A stretch of DNA of 64,000 bases from JBBDMC01 sp963826055 (GCA_963826055.1 CAWGVO010000018.1:382275-446274), one strand, 5' to 3'; positions 25,949 to 34,789 are shown, counted from the stretch's first letter. Notes: generated from the letters alone by a model not told the origin. Translations and numbers: made by a program.

Positions 25949-27499
25949 CTAGGCCAGCGAGAGCGGGAACAGGTCGATCGACTGCGATTGCACCGGCGTG
26001 TAGCTGTAACCCTTGACGCTGTCGCGCATCGCCAGCTTGCGGCTTTCGGTGACGCCAAAAATGTCGGGCGCGATGTCGACTATCTTCTTCTGGAAGTCTT
26101 CATAGATCGCCAGCCGTTTGTCAGGGTCCACCTCCGAGCGCCCATGCTCGACGAGAGCGTCGATCGCAGGATCGCCAAACGTCGGGTTCTGCCAATTGCC
26201 GTTTTGCGACGAGTGATAGACCGGGAACGCGGTGTTGTCCGGATCGGCGTAGGCGGCGGACTGATAGATGCAGAACATGTCTGGCGTGGTGTCCGGCTTC
26301 TTCGCCATCTCGATCAATTCACCGAAGCGGATCGGTTTGACTTCGACGTTGATGCCGAGCGGCCGCAGGCTGTCCAGCATGACAAGCGACCAGCGCCGCA
26401 TCTGATCCAGCGACTGCAGGTAGGTGATCGTCAGCGACACCCCGCCCGAGGCCGCGCTCGACTTGCCCAGGTATTCCTTCGCCTTGTCGAGGTCCTTGCG
26501 GTAGACGCTGAGGTTCGGGTCGGCGCTCCACATGCCAACCGGCAGCGGCCCGGTCATCAGCTTCGAGTGTCCTCCGATCGCCAGCATCGCGTCGTAGTCG
26601 AAGGCGTAGGAGATCGCCTTGCGGAGGTTTTCGTCGGTCAATGGGCCCGATTTGGTGTTCATCCGGATAAGGAACGTCTGATATTCGGGCTCAATGATCG
26701 TCATCACACCCGGCGTGCCGGTCACCGCGTCGATGTCGTCGCTGTTCAGGTCGATGACGATTTGCGCGTCGCCGCGTTCGATCATCAGGCGTTGGGTTGC
26801 GGTTTCCCGGGTGACTTTCCAGATTGCGCCGGCGAGGTTGCCACCGCCCTTGCGCCAACCGTCAGCGACGCGCTCGAATTCGTAGATGTCGGAGGGTGTG
26901 AACCGCTTCAGGCGGAAAGGTCCGGACCCCGGCATGTTGGTCGTGAAGTACGTCTGGCCGTCGTCGCTGCCGAGGTTTGCCTTGACCAGTTCGGAATTGA
27001 CGACCTGAATCCACGGAAGCACCTGGAGAAATGCCGCGAACGGCTTGAGCAGATGGAAGCGCACCGTGTGGTCATCGACGAGTTCGATGCTGTCGTCGCC
27101 GACGATGCCCTTGATCATCCAGGCATTGCCGCGGCCGAGCCGACGGATGCGGTCAAACGAATATTTCACATCGGCCGACGTCAGCGGCGCGTTATTGTGA
27201 AACTTCGCGCCCGGATCCAGCTTGAACGTGTACTCGGTGCCGTCGGGCGACACCGTCCAGGACTGAGCGAGGCGCGGCACGGGCTGAGGGGGGCGACCCG
27301 AAACAGAAACCAACGCGTCGTACACGTTCTTCATCAGGAACGTCGTCTGCATATCGTTGGCCGTATGCGGATCGAACGTCGTCATTGGCGCCGTCGACCC
27401 CAGAACGAGTATCTTGCCGGCCTGGGCCCACGCCGGACGCTTGAGGAGCGCAAGCGCAGACGCCCCGCCAAGCACCACACCTCTACGTGTCACGTGCAT
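25949..27499 (-). CDS. Peptide ABC transporter substrate-binding protein (SBP_bac_5, Tat-exported, second system)
   Basis: A 516-residue periplasmic family-5 binding protein. It opens with a twin-arginine signal (TRRGVVLGGASALALL) with likely cleavage after AWAQ. Mature-part phrases include MTTFDPHTANDMQ, LAQSWTVSPDGTEYTFKLDPGAKFHNNAPLTSADVKYSFDR (in pieces) and GSGPFRLKRF. First gene of the minus-strand importer operon. It is clearly different from the binding protein at 15356, so the two importers probably serve different ligands. It faces the aromatic-degradation genes across a roughly 310-base divergent region. Confidence 0.93.
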   Translation of the reverse strand: MHVTRRGVVLGGASALALLKRPAWAQAGKILVLGSTAPMTTFDPHTANDMQTTFLMKNVYDALVSVSGRPPQPVPRLAQSWTVSPDGTEYTFKLDPGAKFHNNAPLTSADVKYSFDRIRRLGRGNAWMIKGIVGDDSIELVDDHTVRFHLLKPFAAFLQVLPWIQVVNSELVKANLGSDDGQTYFTTNMPGSGPFRLKRFTPSDIYEFERVADGWRKGGGNLAGAIWKVTRETATQRLMIERGDAQIVIDLNSDDIDAVTGTPGVMTIIEPEYQTFLIRMNTKSGPLTDENLRKAISYAFDYDAMLAIGGHSKLMTGPLPVGMWSADPNLSVYRKDLDKAKEYLGKSSAASGGVSLTITYLQSLDQMRRWSLVMLDSLRPLGINVEVKPIRFGELIEMAKKPDTTPDMFCIYQSAAYADPDNTAFPVYHSSQNGNWQNPTFGDPAIDALVEHGRSEVDPDKRLAIYEDFQKKIVDIAPDIFGVTESRKLAMRDSVKGYSYTPVQSQSIDLFPLSLA

Positions 27500-27808
27500 C
27501 GGACTTCCCCTCTGAATTGCTTCGGCTGGATTTGGCTGCGGCGATACGCACCGAAGATCGTTCCGTCATGGACGTGCAACCCACATGCCACCCGGACCGC
27601 ATGCCACAAGGCTTGAAATTTCGGCAAAGGCCGCTCGAAATGCCAAATAGGCTGTCACAGCGCTATATGGGTGTCAACGCGACCCCCTGATGCACGCGCG
27701 GCAGACGAATCCGGCATTCCGGAGGGCATTCCTGCACCAAGTGTCGACAACGGCGCCGCTGCCGATTTATGGTTCGCCCGCTGCCATTCTAATGTGCGGT
27801 CCGCCGCG
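27500..27808. promoter_or_regulatory. Divergent intergenic region
   Basis: About 309 bases between the binding-protein gene (minus) and the amidohydrolase gene (plus). The frame is open in part of it (a GTG at 27671 could extend the amidohydrolase by 46 codons), but the encoded extension is low-complexity and not family-like. No convincing promoter, operator or small gene was recognised. Confidence 0.3.
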
Positions 27809-28729
27809 ATGAGTGAGGCCTTTGCCTTGGAACAGGGAGTATTGGCCTGTCTGGGCCCCAAATGCCCATCGAAACCGCACCTGTCGCTTCCGCGCGGGGC
27901 ATGGGACACCCATTTCCACGTCCTTGGGCCGACGGACAGATATCCATACGCAACCGGCCGGCGATACACCCCTCCCGACGCGCCCCTCGCCGCCTGCCTT
28001 GCTCTCCATGACACTCTCGGCATCGGCCGTGGCTGGGTGGTGCACGCCAACACTCACGGCACCGACAATCGGCCCTTTCTCGACGCTGTCGCGGCGTCCG
28101 AAGGGCGCTACGTCGGCGTCGTGCGCCTCACCGGTGAAGCCACGCGTGCCCAATGCCGGGATTTGCACCACGCCGGCGTTCGCGGCACGCGCTTTGCTTT
28201 CAATCCCGAGCATGGCGGGACGCTCGACCAGTCGGAGTTCAATCACGTGGTATCGGTGACCGCGGATCTCGGCTGGTTCATCGATCTGCATTTCACGGGG
28301 GAGATGCTGCCCCGTCTGCGCCCCTGGCTGGAGACCATCCCGGCCAACGTCGTCATCGATCATTTCGGCCGCGTCGACGCGTCGGCTGGCCCTGACAGCG
28401 AGCCGTTTCGCGTCCTTTGCGATCTCGCGGAGCGTGACAACATGTGGGTCAAGCTCAGCGGTGTCGATCGGATTTCGGCAGAGGGCTATCCCTACGCCGA
28501 CGTTGTACCGCTTGCGCGCCGCCTGACCGAAGTGGCGCCCGATCGGCTGATCTGGGGCACCGACTGGCCCCACACGGGCTACTTCGATTCCGAACGCATG
28601 CCTGACGACGGACTGCTGGTGGATACGCTGGCGCTGATGGTGCCGGATGAACTGGTTCGCGACCGTATTCTGACGGTCAATCCGAATGAACTCTTGCGGG
28701 GTACGGCAGATGCGAAAGAAACTCTCTGA
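27809..28729 (+). CDS. Amidohydrolase of the 2-pyrone-4,6-dicarboxylate lactonase (LigI) type
   Basis: A 306-residue amidohydrolase-superfamily protein. It has AWDTHFHVLGPTDRYPY with the metal-region His pair near the N-terminus, RYTPPDAPLAACLALHDTLGIGRGWVVH, VIDHFGR and the late WGTDWPHTGY aspartate motif, all typical of LigI-like lactonases. LigI opens 2-pyrone-4,6-dicarboxylate in protocatechuate 4,5-cleavage, but the family includes many related lactonases. ATG 27809 gives the usual length; a GTG 138 bases upstream is less likely. Its end overlaps the start of the Rieske gene by 20 bases, so the two are co-translated. Assignment to the exact substrate is inference. Confidence 0.85.
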   Translation: MSEAFALEQGVLACLGPKCPSKPHLSLPRGAWDTHFHVLGPTDRYPYATGRRYTPPDAPLAACLALHDTLGIGRGWVVHANTHGTDNRPFLDAVAASEGRYVGVVRLTGEATRAQCRDLHHAGVRGTRFAFNPEHGGTLDQSEFNHVVSVTADLGWFIDLHFTGEMLPRLRPWLETIPANVVIDHFGRVDASAGPDSEPFRVLCDLAERDNMWVKLSGVDRISAEGYPYADVVPLARRLTEVAPDRLIWGTDWPHTGYFDSERMPDDGLLVDTLALMVPDELVRDRILTVNPNELLRGTADAKETL

Positions 28730-29987
28730 CGTTCTGGTTCAATCGAACGCCGGCAAGCCAATGGGCATGCTGATGCGCCGGCATTGGGTTCCGGCGCTGC
28801 TCTCCAGCGAGTTGCCGGAGCCGGATTGCCCGCCGGTGCGCGTGTCGCTGCTCGGCGAGAAGCTGCTCGGGTTTCGCGACACTGACGGCCGGCCGGGCGT
28901 TGTGGCGGAGTTCTGCCCGCACCGCGGGGCTTCGCTCTTTCTGGGCAGGAACGAGGAGCACGGCATCCGCTGCTCTTTTCATGGCTGGAAATTCGACGTC
29001 GGCGGCCGCTGCGTGGATCTGCCGCAACGTCCCGAGTACGCGAAAAAGATCACCATCAAGTCCTACCCGTGCGTCGAGGTGGGCGACATCGTGTGGGCAT
29101 ATATGGGCCCGCCGGAGTTGCAGCCCGAGCCGCCGGCACTCGAGTGGGCGACGGTGCCTTCGCCCAATCGCTTCGTGTCGAAACGCATACAGGAGTGCAA
29201 CTACCTTCAGGCGATGGAAGGCGGCATCGACACGACCCATGCTTCATGGGTGCACCGCTTCGAGCTCCAGAAGGACCCGATGCACAGGCTCGCCAAGGCA
29301 AACGACTACATCCGCGCCGATCCGAATCCGGTGTTCGATGTCAAGCGGTCGGAGGGCGGGCTCAACATCTTCGCCCGCCGCAACGCCGGGGACGACGAAT
29401 ACTACTGGCGCATCACGCAATGGATGATGCCGTGGCACACGCTGATCCCGCCGTTCGGCCCGCACCCGATCGGCGCCCATATGTGGGTTCCGATCGATGA
29501 CGAAAGCTGCTGGGCCTGGAGCATCAACTTCTATCCCGACAAGCCGTTGAGCCACGAGGAACGCGCCGAGATGGAGGCCGGCAAGGGCATTCACGTCGAA
29601 TACATTCCCGGCACCTTCCGGCCAAAGGCCAACAAGGACAACGATTGGCTGATCGATCGTCATGCCCAGAAGACGAACGAAAGCTACAGCGGCATCGAGG
29701 GATTTTCGATTCAGGACGCCTCGCTTCAGGAAAGCATGGGGCCGATTGTCGACCGTGAGAACGAGCACCTTATTCCGACCGACATGGCCATCGTGGAGGC
29801 GCGAAAGTTCCTCATCGAAATGGCGAACCGCGTGCACGGCGGCGACGCGGGGGCTGTTCCGGGAACGAAATCGGCTCACCAGCGGGTGCGCGCCGCCTCG
29901 GCGGTCCTGCCGAGGGATACCGACGTGTCCAAGTGGGCGGCGGAGTGGCTGGTCGCTGAGACAGGACGCCCGGTGTACTCTATATGA
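28710..29987 (+). CDS. Rieske non-haem iron aromatic ring-hydroxylating oxygenase (phthalate 4,5-dioxygenase-like)
   Basis: A 425-residue oxygenase component. The Rieske [2Fe-2S] site is CPHRGAS ... CSFHGW (Cys-x-His and Cys-x2-His, about residues 70-92). The mononuclear iron site shows GGIDTTHASWVH (about 172-183), typical of the phthalate/vanillate-type oxygenases. ATG 28710 lies inside the end of the upstream lactonase gene and follows a GGGG site, so translational coupling is likely. It needs a ferredoxin reductase, which is not encoded nearby, so it must use one from elsewhere. The substrate is probably an aromatic acid or ether, fitting the neighbouring intradiol dioxygenase. Confidence 0.9.
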   Translation: MRKKLSDVLVQSNAGKPMGMLMRRHWVPALLSSELPEPDCPPVRVSLLGEKLLGFRDTDGRPGVVAEFCPHRGASLFLGRNEEHGIRCSFHGWKFDVGGRCVDLPQRPEYAKKITIKSYPCVEVGDIVWAYMGPPELQPEPPALEWATVPSPNRFVSKRIQECNYLQAMEGGIDTTHASWVHRFELQKDPMHRLAKANDYIRADPNPVFDVKRSEGGLNIFARRNAGDDEYYWRITQWMMPWHTLIPPFGPHPIGAHMWVPIDDESCWAWSINFYPDKPLSHEERAEMEAGKGIHVEYIPGTFRPKANKDNDWLIDRHAQKTNESYSGIEGFSIQDASLQESMGPIVDRENEHLIPTDMAIVEARKFLIEMANRVHGGDAGAVPGTKSAHQRVRAASAVLPRDTDVSKWAAEWLVAETGRPVYSI

Positions 29988-30026
29988 GGCGCGGCAACCC
30001 CGTCCGCGTTTCAGCAGGAGTTAACC

Positions 30027-30743
30027 GTGACGTCCGCCAAGGCCCCCTACCCTCACCCGTCTACCCACCTTGGCAAGCGGCGCCTCGAAACGATCCGGGG
30101 CTACGTCGTCAATGAGAAGCGCACGCCCTCCGACGAAGTGCTCGTCGTCACGCCGTCGCAGACGATCGGCCCCTTCTTCCCGCGTGCGCTGCTCCGCGAC
30201 GAGGACCGCGACCTCACGCGCACCGACAGGACGGGGCCGCGTGCCGCCGGCGAGGTTATTCACGTCCACGGCCGGATCAGCGACGAGGAAGGTTGCGCCG
30301 TCCCCGGCGCGCTTATCGAGATCTGGCAGGCCAACAAATGGGGCAAATACGATCACCCCGCCGACCAGACCGACGGGCCGGTCGACCCGAATTTCCGGGG
30401 CTACGGTAGGACGCTGTCGGACGAAAACGGCGGCTACGCGTTCCTGACCATCAAGCCGGGAGGCTACCCCAATCCCGGCTACGACAACTGGATGCGGCCC
30501 CCCCACATCCACTTTTCGATCTTCGCCGCCGGATTGATGCAGCGGATCATCACCCAGCTCTATTTTCCGGGTGAGGAAATGAACGACATCGACCCAATTC
30601 TCAACGGCGTCGAGGACTTGCGAGCGCGACAGGCACTGATTTCCCGCGAAGAGGCCGGCCCCGACACGCCCGCCGGCACGCGGGGCTTCCGCTTCGACAT
30701 CGTCCTGCGCGGCCGGTTGGCCACACCGTTCTTCGTCGAATGA
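30027..30743 (+). CDS. pcaH: Protocatechuate 3,4-dioxygenase beta-subunit-like intradiol dioxygenase
   Basis: A 238-residue intradiol dioxygenase of the PcaH type, cleaving a catechol ring between the hydroxyls with Fe(III). GTG 30027 follows an AGGAG site at a good distance. The iron ligands are visible: Tyr in KWGKYDHP, then Tyr and the two His in NPGYDNWMRPPHIHFSI (about residues 109 and 152-163). The characteristic QTIGPFFP and IEIWQANKWG phrases are intact. No alpha subunit (pcaG) is adjacent, although the two are normally next to each other and both needed. The gene may act alone on another catechol, or its partner may lie elsewhere. It sits 39 bases after the Rieske gene. Confidence 0.88.
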   Translation: MTSAKAPYPHPSTHLGKRRLETIRGYVVNEKRTPSDEVLVVTPSQTIGPFFPRALLRDEDRDLTRTDRTGPRAAGEVIHVHGRISDEEGCAVPGALIEIWQANKWGKYDHPADQTDGPVDPNFRGYGRTLSDENGGYAFLTIKPGGYPNPGYDNWMRPPHIHFSIFAAGLMQRIITQLYFPGEEMNDIDPILNGVEDLRARQALISREEAGPDTPAGTRGFRFDIVLRGRLATPFFVE

Positions 30744-30852
30744 CGGTGGTGGAAGTGCCGCCGAACCGTGTCCCGACGTAACCGGCGCGGTTTCAGTGGC
30801 AGCCAGAGAATTCCTGTTCCGCCCCCTGCGGCGTCTAACGCCTTGAACTTTA

Positions 30853-30928
30853 TGGTGAGCGCGTCGGGGCTCGAACCCGAGACCTGCTGATTAAAAGTCA
30901 GCTGCTCTACCAACTGAGCTACGCGCTC
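30853..30928 (-). tRNA. tRNA-Lys (anticodon TTT)
   Basis: On the minus strand, 76 bases including an encoded CCA. Acceptor stem GAGCGCG pairs with CGCGCTC, the D-arm is GCTCAGTTGGTAGAGC, the anticodon loop is CTTTTAA with anticodon TTT, and the T-arm has GGTTCGAGCCCC. Its 3' end faces the catabolic region at bases 1-30,750, so it is a candidate integration boundary. Confidence 0.97.
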
Positions 30929-31087
30929 GTTCGCTTCATTCCTCGAAGCGCGCCGGACCCTATAAGTGGCCTCCCGGACGGTCAACACCAACCGCGCTTC
31001 CGGCGAGTCGCCCTCCCCGGCGTCGCTTGTGCCCGCACTGACCGCGCGGGAAAACTCCGGTATCATAGCCGCCGGGAGGCGCCGGTC

Positions 31088-31519
31088 ATGACACGATTCC
31101 TGCATATCCTGTTTGCGTTGCTGGTGATCGCCGGCCTGTCTCTTTCCCGGCCGGCGCACGCCGTCGATGATAGCGACCGCGCCGCCATCCAGGCCCTGAT
31201 CAGCGGACAGATCGCCGCCTTCCAGGCGGATGACGGGGCCGCCGCCTATGCCATGGCCTCGCGCGGCATCCAGCAGGTCTTCCCCTCGGTCGAGGCGTTC
31301 ATGGACATGGTGGCGAACGGCTACATGCCGGTCTATCGGCCGCGCTCGTTCACCTTCGGGCCGTTGGAAGACAGCCCGCTCGGGCCAGTGCAGCGGGTTT
31401 TCGTGACCGGGCCGGACGGCGACAGGTATATCGCCGCGTACCTGCTTCAGCGGCAGGACGATGGCAGCTGGAAGATCAACGGCTGCTCGCTCACTCGCGA
31501 CAGCGCTCCGAGCATCTAG
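31088..31519 (+). CDS. DUF4864 secreted protein
   Basis: A 143-residue protein with an N-terminal signal peptide (FLHILFALLVIAGLSL, cleavage about after AHA, residue 25). The mature part resembles the DUF4864 cystatin/NTF2-like fold: IQALISGQIAAFQADDGAAAYAMA, then FTFGPLED and the end GSWKINGCSL. The family has no known function. It is monocistronic and convergent with tgt, whose stop codon overlaps its own end by a few bases. Confidence 0.85.
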   Translation: MTRFLHILFALLVIAGLSLSRPAHAVDDSDRAAIQALISGQIAAFQADDGAAAYAMASRGIQQVFPSVEAFMDMVANGYMPVYRPRSFTFGPLEDSPLGPVQRVFVTGPDGDRYIAAYLLQRQDDGSWKINGCSLTRDSAPSI

Positions 31520-32640
31520 GCCGGCGGCATGTCGCCCAGCGCCCAGCCCTCCCGCGTCTCGGCGATGAAATCGGCGAGGCGCCTTTCGGCGATGGCGGCG
31601 CGCAGCCCCGCCATCAGGCTCTGGTAGTAGGCGAGATTGACTTCGGTCAGCAGCATCGCCCCCAGCATCTCGCCCGACTTCACCAGGTGGTGCAGGTAGG
31701 CGCGCTGATAGTCGCGCGCCGCCGGGCAATCGGAGGTCTCGTCGAGCGGACGCGGGTCGTCGGCGTGGCGGGCGTTCTTCAGGTTGATCTTGCCGAAGCG
31801 GGTGTAGGCGACGCCGTGGCGGCCGCCGCGGGTGGGCAGCACGCAGTCGAACATGTCGACGCCGCGAGCGACTGCCGCGACGATATCGTCGGGGGTTCCC
31901 ACCCCCATCAGGTAGCGTGGCCGGTCGTCCGGCAGCGCCGGTGCCGTCACCTCGATCATCGCGAGCATCGTCGCCTGCGGTTCGCCGACGGCGAGGCCGC
32001 CGATGGCATACCCGTCGAAGCCGATTGCTGCGAGCGATTCGGCGGAGGCGACGCGAAGCGCCGCAACGTCGCCGCCCTGGACGATGCCGAAGAGGGCAGC
32101 CTCTCCGCCGCCGAAAGTGCGGCGCGACCGTTCTGCCCAGCGGAGCGACAGCCGCATCGCCCGCTCCACGTCGGCCTCGGTCGCCGGCAGCGCGATGCAT
32201 TCGTCGAGCTGCATGCGAATGTCGGAGCCGATCAGGGCCTGAATCTCGAGCGAGCGCTCCGGTGTCAGGCGGTGGCGCGAGCCGTCAATGTGAGACTGGA
32301 AAGTGACCCCGTCCTCGTCGATCTGCCTGAGCTTCGCCAGCGACATCACCTGGAAGCCGCCGGAGTCGGTGAGGATCGGCCCCGGCCAGTTTGCGAAAAC
32401 GTGCAGGCCGCCGAGAGCGGCTAGGCGTTCGGCACCCGGCCGCAGCATCAGGTGGTAGGTGTTGCCGAGAATGATGTCGGCGCCGGTCGCGCGCACCCGG
32501 TCCATGTGCATCGCCTTTACGGTGCCAGCGGTACCGACAGGCATGAACGCCGGGGTGCGCACGACCCCGCGCGGCGTGGTGATCTCGCCGGTGCGGGCGG
32601 CGCCGTTGGTGGCGAGCAGGCGAAAAGCGAAAGCCGTCAC
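31516..32640 (-). CDS. tgt: Queuine tRNA-ribosyltransferase
   Basis: A 374-residue TIM-barrel enzyme that swaps guanine 34 of GUN-anticodon tRNAs for preQ1. Catalytic aspartates lie in PILTDSGGFQVMSL and GVDMFDCVLPTRGGRHG; KINLKNARHADDPRPLDE is conserved. The start is a GTG at 32640 that overlaps the queA stop as GTGA; a start further upstream would lie in queA. The zinc-site region is unusual: where most bacterial members read CxCPxC, here it is TSDCPAARDY, keeping one of three cysteines, and the later His is in YLHHL. Transcribed after queA in the queuosine pathway. Confidence 0.96.
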   Translation of the reverse strand: MTAFAFRLLATNGAARTGEITTPRGVVRTPAFMPVGTAGTVKAMHMDRVRATGADIILGNTYHLMLRPGAERLAALGGLHVFANWPGPILTDSGGFQVMSLAKLRQIDEDGVTFQSHIDGSRHRLTPERSLEIQALIGSDIRMQLDECIALPATEADVERAMRLSLRWAERSRRTFGGGEAALFGIVQGGDVAALRVASAESLAAIGFDGYAIGGLAVGEPQATMLAMIEVTAPALPDDRPRYLMGVGTPDDIVAAVARGVDMFDCVLPTRGGRHGVAYTRFGKINLKNARHADDPRPLDETSDCPAARDYQRAYLHHLVKSGEMLGAMLLTEVNLAYYQSLMAGLRAAIAERRLADFIAETREGWALGDMPPA

Positions 32641-33719
32641 GCGGTCGGCTCCCGGTAAAGCAGGCACGCATCCCCGTAGGAGTAGAAGCGGTAGCCGGCG
32701 TCGATGGCGTGGCGATAGGCGCCGAGCATGGTCTCGCGGCCCGAGAAGGCCGACACCAGCATGAACAGGGTCGAGCGCGGCAGGTGGAAGTTGGTCATCA
32801 GCACGTCGACGGCGCGGAAGCGATAGCCGGGCGTGATGAACAACGATGTTTCGCCGGCAAACTGTCTTATTTCGCCGGCTTCGTCGACGGCGCTTTCGAG
32901 CAGGCGGAGCGCCGTGGTGCCGACGGCGACGATGCGGCCACCGGCGGCACGGGCAGCGCGAAGCGCCGCCGCTGTCTCCGGCGAGACTGTCCCCCGCTCG
33001 GCGTGCATGCGGTGGGCGCCGGTGTCGGCGGCCTTGACCGGCAGGAAGGTGCCGGGTCCGACATGCAGCGTCACCATATGGCGGGAGATGCCAGCCGCAT
33101 CCAGGCGGTGGAGCAGCTCGTTGGTGAAGTGAAGTCCGGCGGTCGGCGCCGCCACCGCCCCTTCCTTGTCGGCGTAGACGGTCTGGTAGTCGGTGCGGTC
33201 GCGGGCATCGGCGGCGCGGCGGCTGCCGATGTAGGGCGGCAAGGGCATCTCGCCGATGGCAGCGACCGCTTCGTCAAGGAAGGCGCCGGCGAGGTCGAAG
33301 GCGAGCACCGCCTCGCCCCCCTCCCCGCGGCTCTCCACGGTGGCATCGAGGCCGGCGACGAGGCAGGCGTTGTCGCTGGTTGCGCCGAAACGGACGCGAT
33401 CGCCGGCGGCGAGCCGTTTGGCCGGCCGCGCCAGCACCCGCCAGCGCGACGGGCTCAATCGCTCGATCAGGTTGACGGCAATCTTCGCGGAGGTCGCCTC
33501 CCGCCGCCGCTCGCCGCGCAGCTCCGCCGCGATGACCCGGGTGTCGTTGAAGACGAGATGGTCGCCCGGCCTCAGCAGGTCCGGCAGGTCGCGCACGACA
33601 GCGTCGGCAAGGCCCCTCCCCGGCTCGACGACCAGCAGCCGCGCGGCATCGCGCGGTGCCGCCGGCCGGAGCGCGATCCGGTCCTCGGGCAGGTCAAAAT
33701 CAAACAGGTCGACACGCAT
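32637..33719 (-). CDS. queA: S-adenosylmethionine:tRNA ribosyltransferase-isomerase
   Basis: A 360-residue enzyme that transfers and isomerises the ribosyl part of SAM onto preQ1-tRNA, giving epoxyqueuosine. It begins MRVDLFDFDLPEDRIALRP, the classic N-terminus, and contains VFNDTRVIAAEL, SAPTAGLHFT-like (AAPTAGLHF), GPGTFLPVK and LMTNFHLPRSTLFMLVSAF. ATG 33719 is family-typical; the open frame continues 13 codons upstream but is not conserved. The stop overlaps the tgt start by four bases, so the two are a coupled operon. Confidence 0.97.
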   Translation of the reverse strand: MRVDLFDFDLPEDRIALRPAAPRDAARLLVVEPGRGLADAVVRDLPDLLRPGDHLVFNDTRVIAAELRGERRREATSAKIAVNLIERLSPSRWRVLARPAKRLAAGDRVRFGATSDNACLVAGLDATVESRGEGGEAVLAFDLAGAFLDEAVAAIGEMPLPPYIGSRRAADARDRTDYQTVYADKEGAVAAPTAGLHFTNELLHRLDAAGISRHMVTLHVGPGTFLPVKAADTGAHRMHAERGTVSPETAAALRAARAAGGRIVAVGTTALRLLESAVDEAGEIRQFAGETSLFITPGYRFRAVDVLMTNFHLPRSTLFMLVSAFSGRETMLGAYRHAIDAGYRFYSYGDACLLYREPTA

Positions 33720-33773
33720 GGGTGCCGCGGCGATAGCCGCCCCAACCGCGCTGGTCAATCTCTGGCCGCCGGG

Positions 33774-34789
33774 TCAGCCCATGGCGCGGGCGCGGCGGAT
33801 GCCGAGCGCCATGACGCGATCGAGCAGCCTGGCGTACGGGAGCCCGTCGTAGAGCGCCGCTTCCGCCAGTTCCTCGTGGGGGCCGAGGTCGGGGTTGGGG
33901 TTGGCTTCGAGAAAATACGGCACGTTGTCCGCCGAGAGCCGCAGGTCGATGCGATTGTAGCCGTCGAGCTGCAGGGTGCGGCAGATGCGCTTTGCCATGC
34001 GCAGGATGCGCGCCTGGAGTTCCGGAGACAGGTCCTGGGCCGGACCCTGCACGATGCCGCGCCGTTCCTGGTAACGGGCGTCGTGCTTCACCCGGGCGGT
34101 GGCGATCGGCCGCCCCGGCATTGCCTCGAACGCCAGCTCCCAGACGGGAAAGACGCGCAAGCGGTCGTTGCCGAGGGCGCCGACGTAAAGCTCGCGACCG
34201 TCGATATACTGCTCCGCGATGACAGCGGTGCCGATGCGTTCGTGGATGAAGGCGACGCGCTCGGCCAGCTTCTCGTCGTTCTCCACGACAGAGGCCTGGG
34301 CGATACCGCGCGAGGCATCCTCGCTCAGGCTCTTCACGATCAGCGGGAAGCCGAGGCGCGGCGGCCGGCGCACCTTGCGGCCCATGGGGAAGACGGCGAA
34401 CTGCGGCACCGGAATACGATGATAGGTCAGCAGCTTCTTCGACAGGTCCTTGCCGCGGGCGAGCATCAGGCCGCGCGGGTTGCAGCCGGTGTAAGGGATG
34501 CGCAGCAGTTCGAGGAAGCTTGCAACGTTCTGGTCGTAGGCGGTCTCGCCGTGGAACTCCTCCAGCAGGTTGAAGGCGATGTGCGGCTGCCACGCCTGGA
34601 TCTCGTCGGCGATCGGCTTCAATTCGTGCTGGACCCCGAGCGGCCGCACATCGTGGCCGGACTCGCGCAACGTCTTCACGATCTCGAATTCGGTGCGGAT
34701 GTTGTGGACTTCCTGCTCGTCCAGCCCTTTCAGCGAGTCGGGGGCAGCCGCTCAGGGTGCAGGAGCACCAGTATGCGCAGTTTTCTCAA
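33774..34789 (-). pseudogene. ATP-grasp ligase (D-Ala-D-Ala ligase-like), one-base frameshift
   Basis: Reconstructed as about 338 residues. The start is a TTG at 34789 reading RKLRILVLLHPERLPP, and the stop of the upstream metallopeptidase gene overlaps it as TTGA. After LPP the frame breaks at the C-run 34740-34744; adding one C restores PPDSLKGLDEQEVHNIRTEFEIVKTLRESGHDV, of which the later part is the long open frame from GTG 34679. ATP-grasp features are CNPRGLMLARGKDLSKKLL, FPLIVKSLSEDASRGIAQ (loop), AEQYIDGRELYVG, YNRIDLRLSADN and EANPNPDL (metal-binding Glu/Asn). It probably joins a carboxylate to an amine; the substrate is unknown. It is unlikely to be the main cell-wall Ddl because of its context and length. 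Confidence 0.85.

Noticed and set aside
30856..30928. Attachment-site duplication of the tRNA 3' end within the window
   Set aside because: No second copy of the tRNA 3' half was noticed between bases 1 and 30,750, so an integration event is only inferred from position.
30560..32200. A 546-codon minus-strand open frame running over tRNA-Lys
   Set aside because: It overlaps the tRNA and the real tgt and pcaH genes and consists of Arg-rich shadow sequence.
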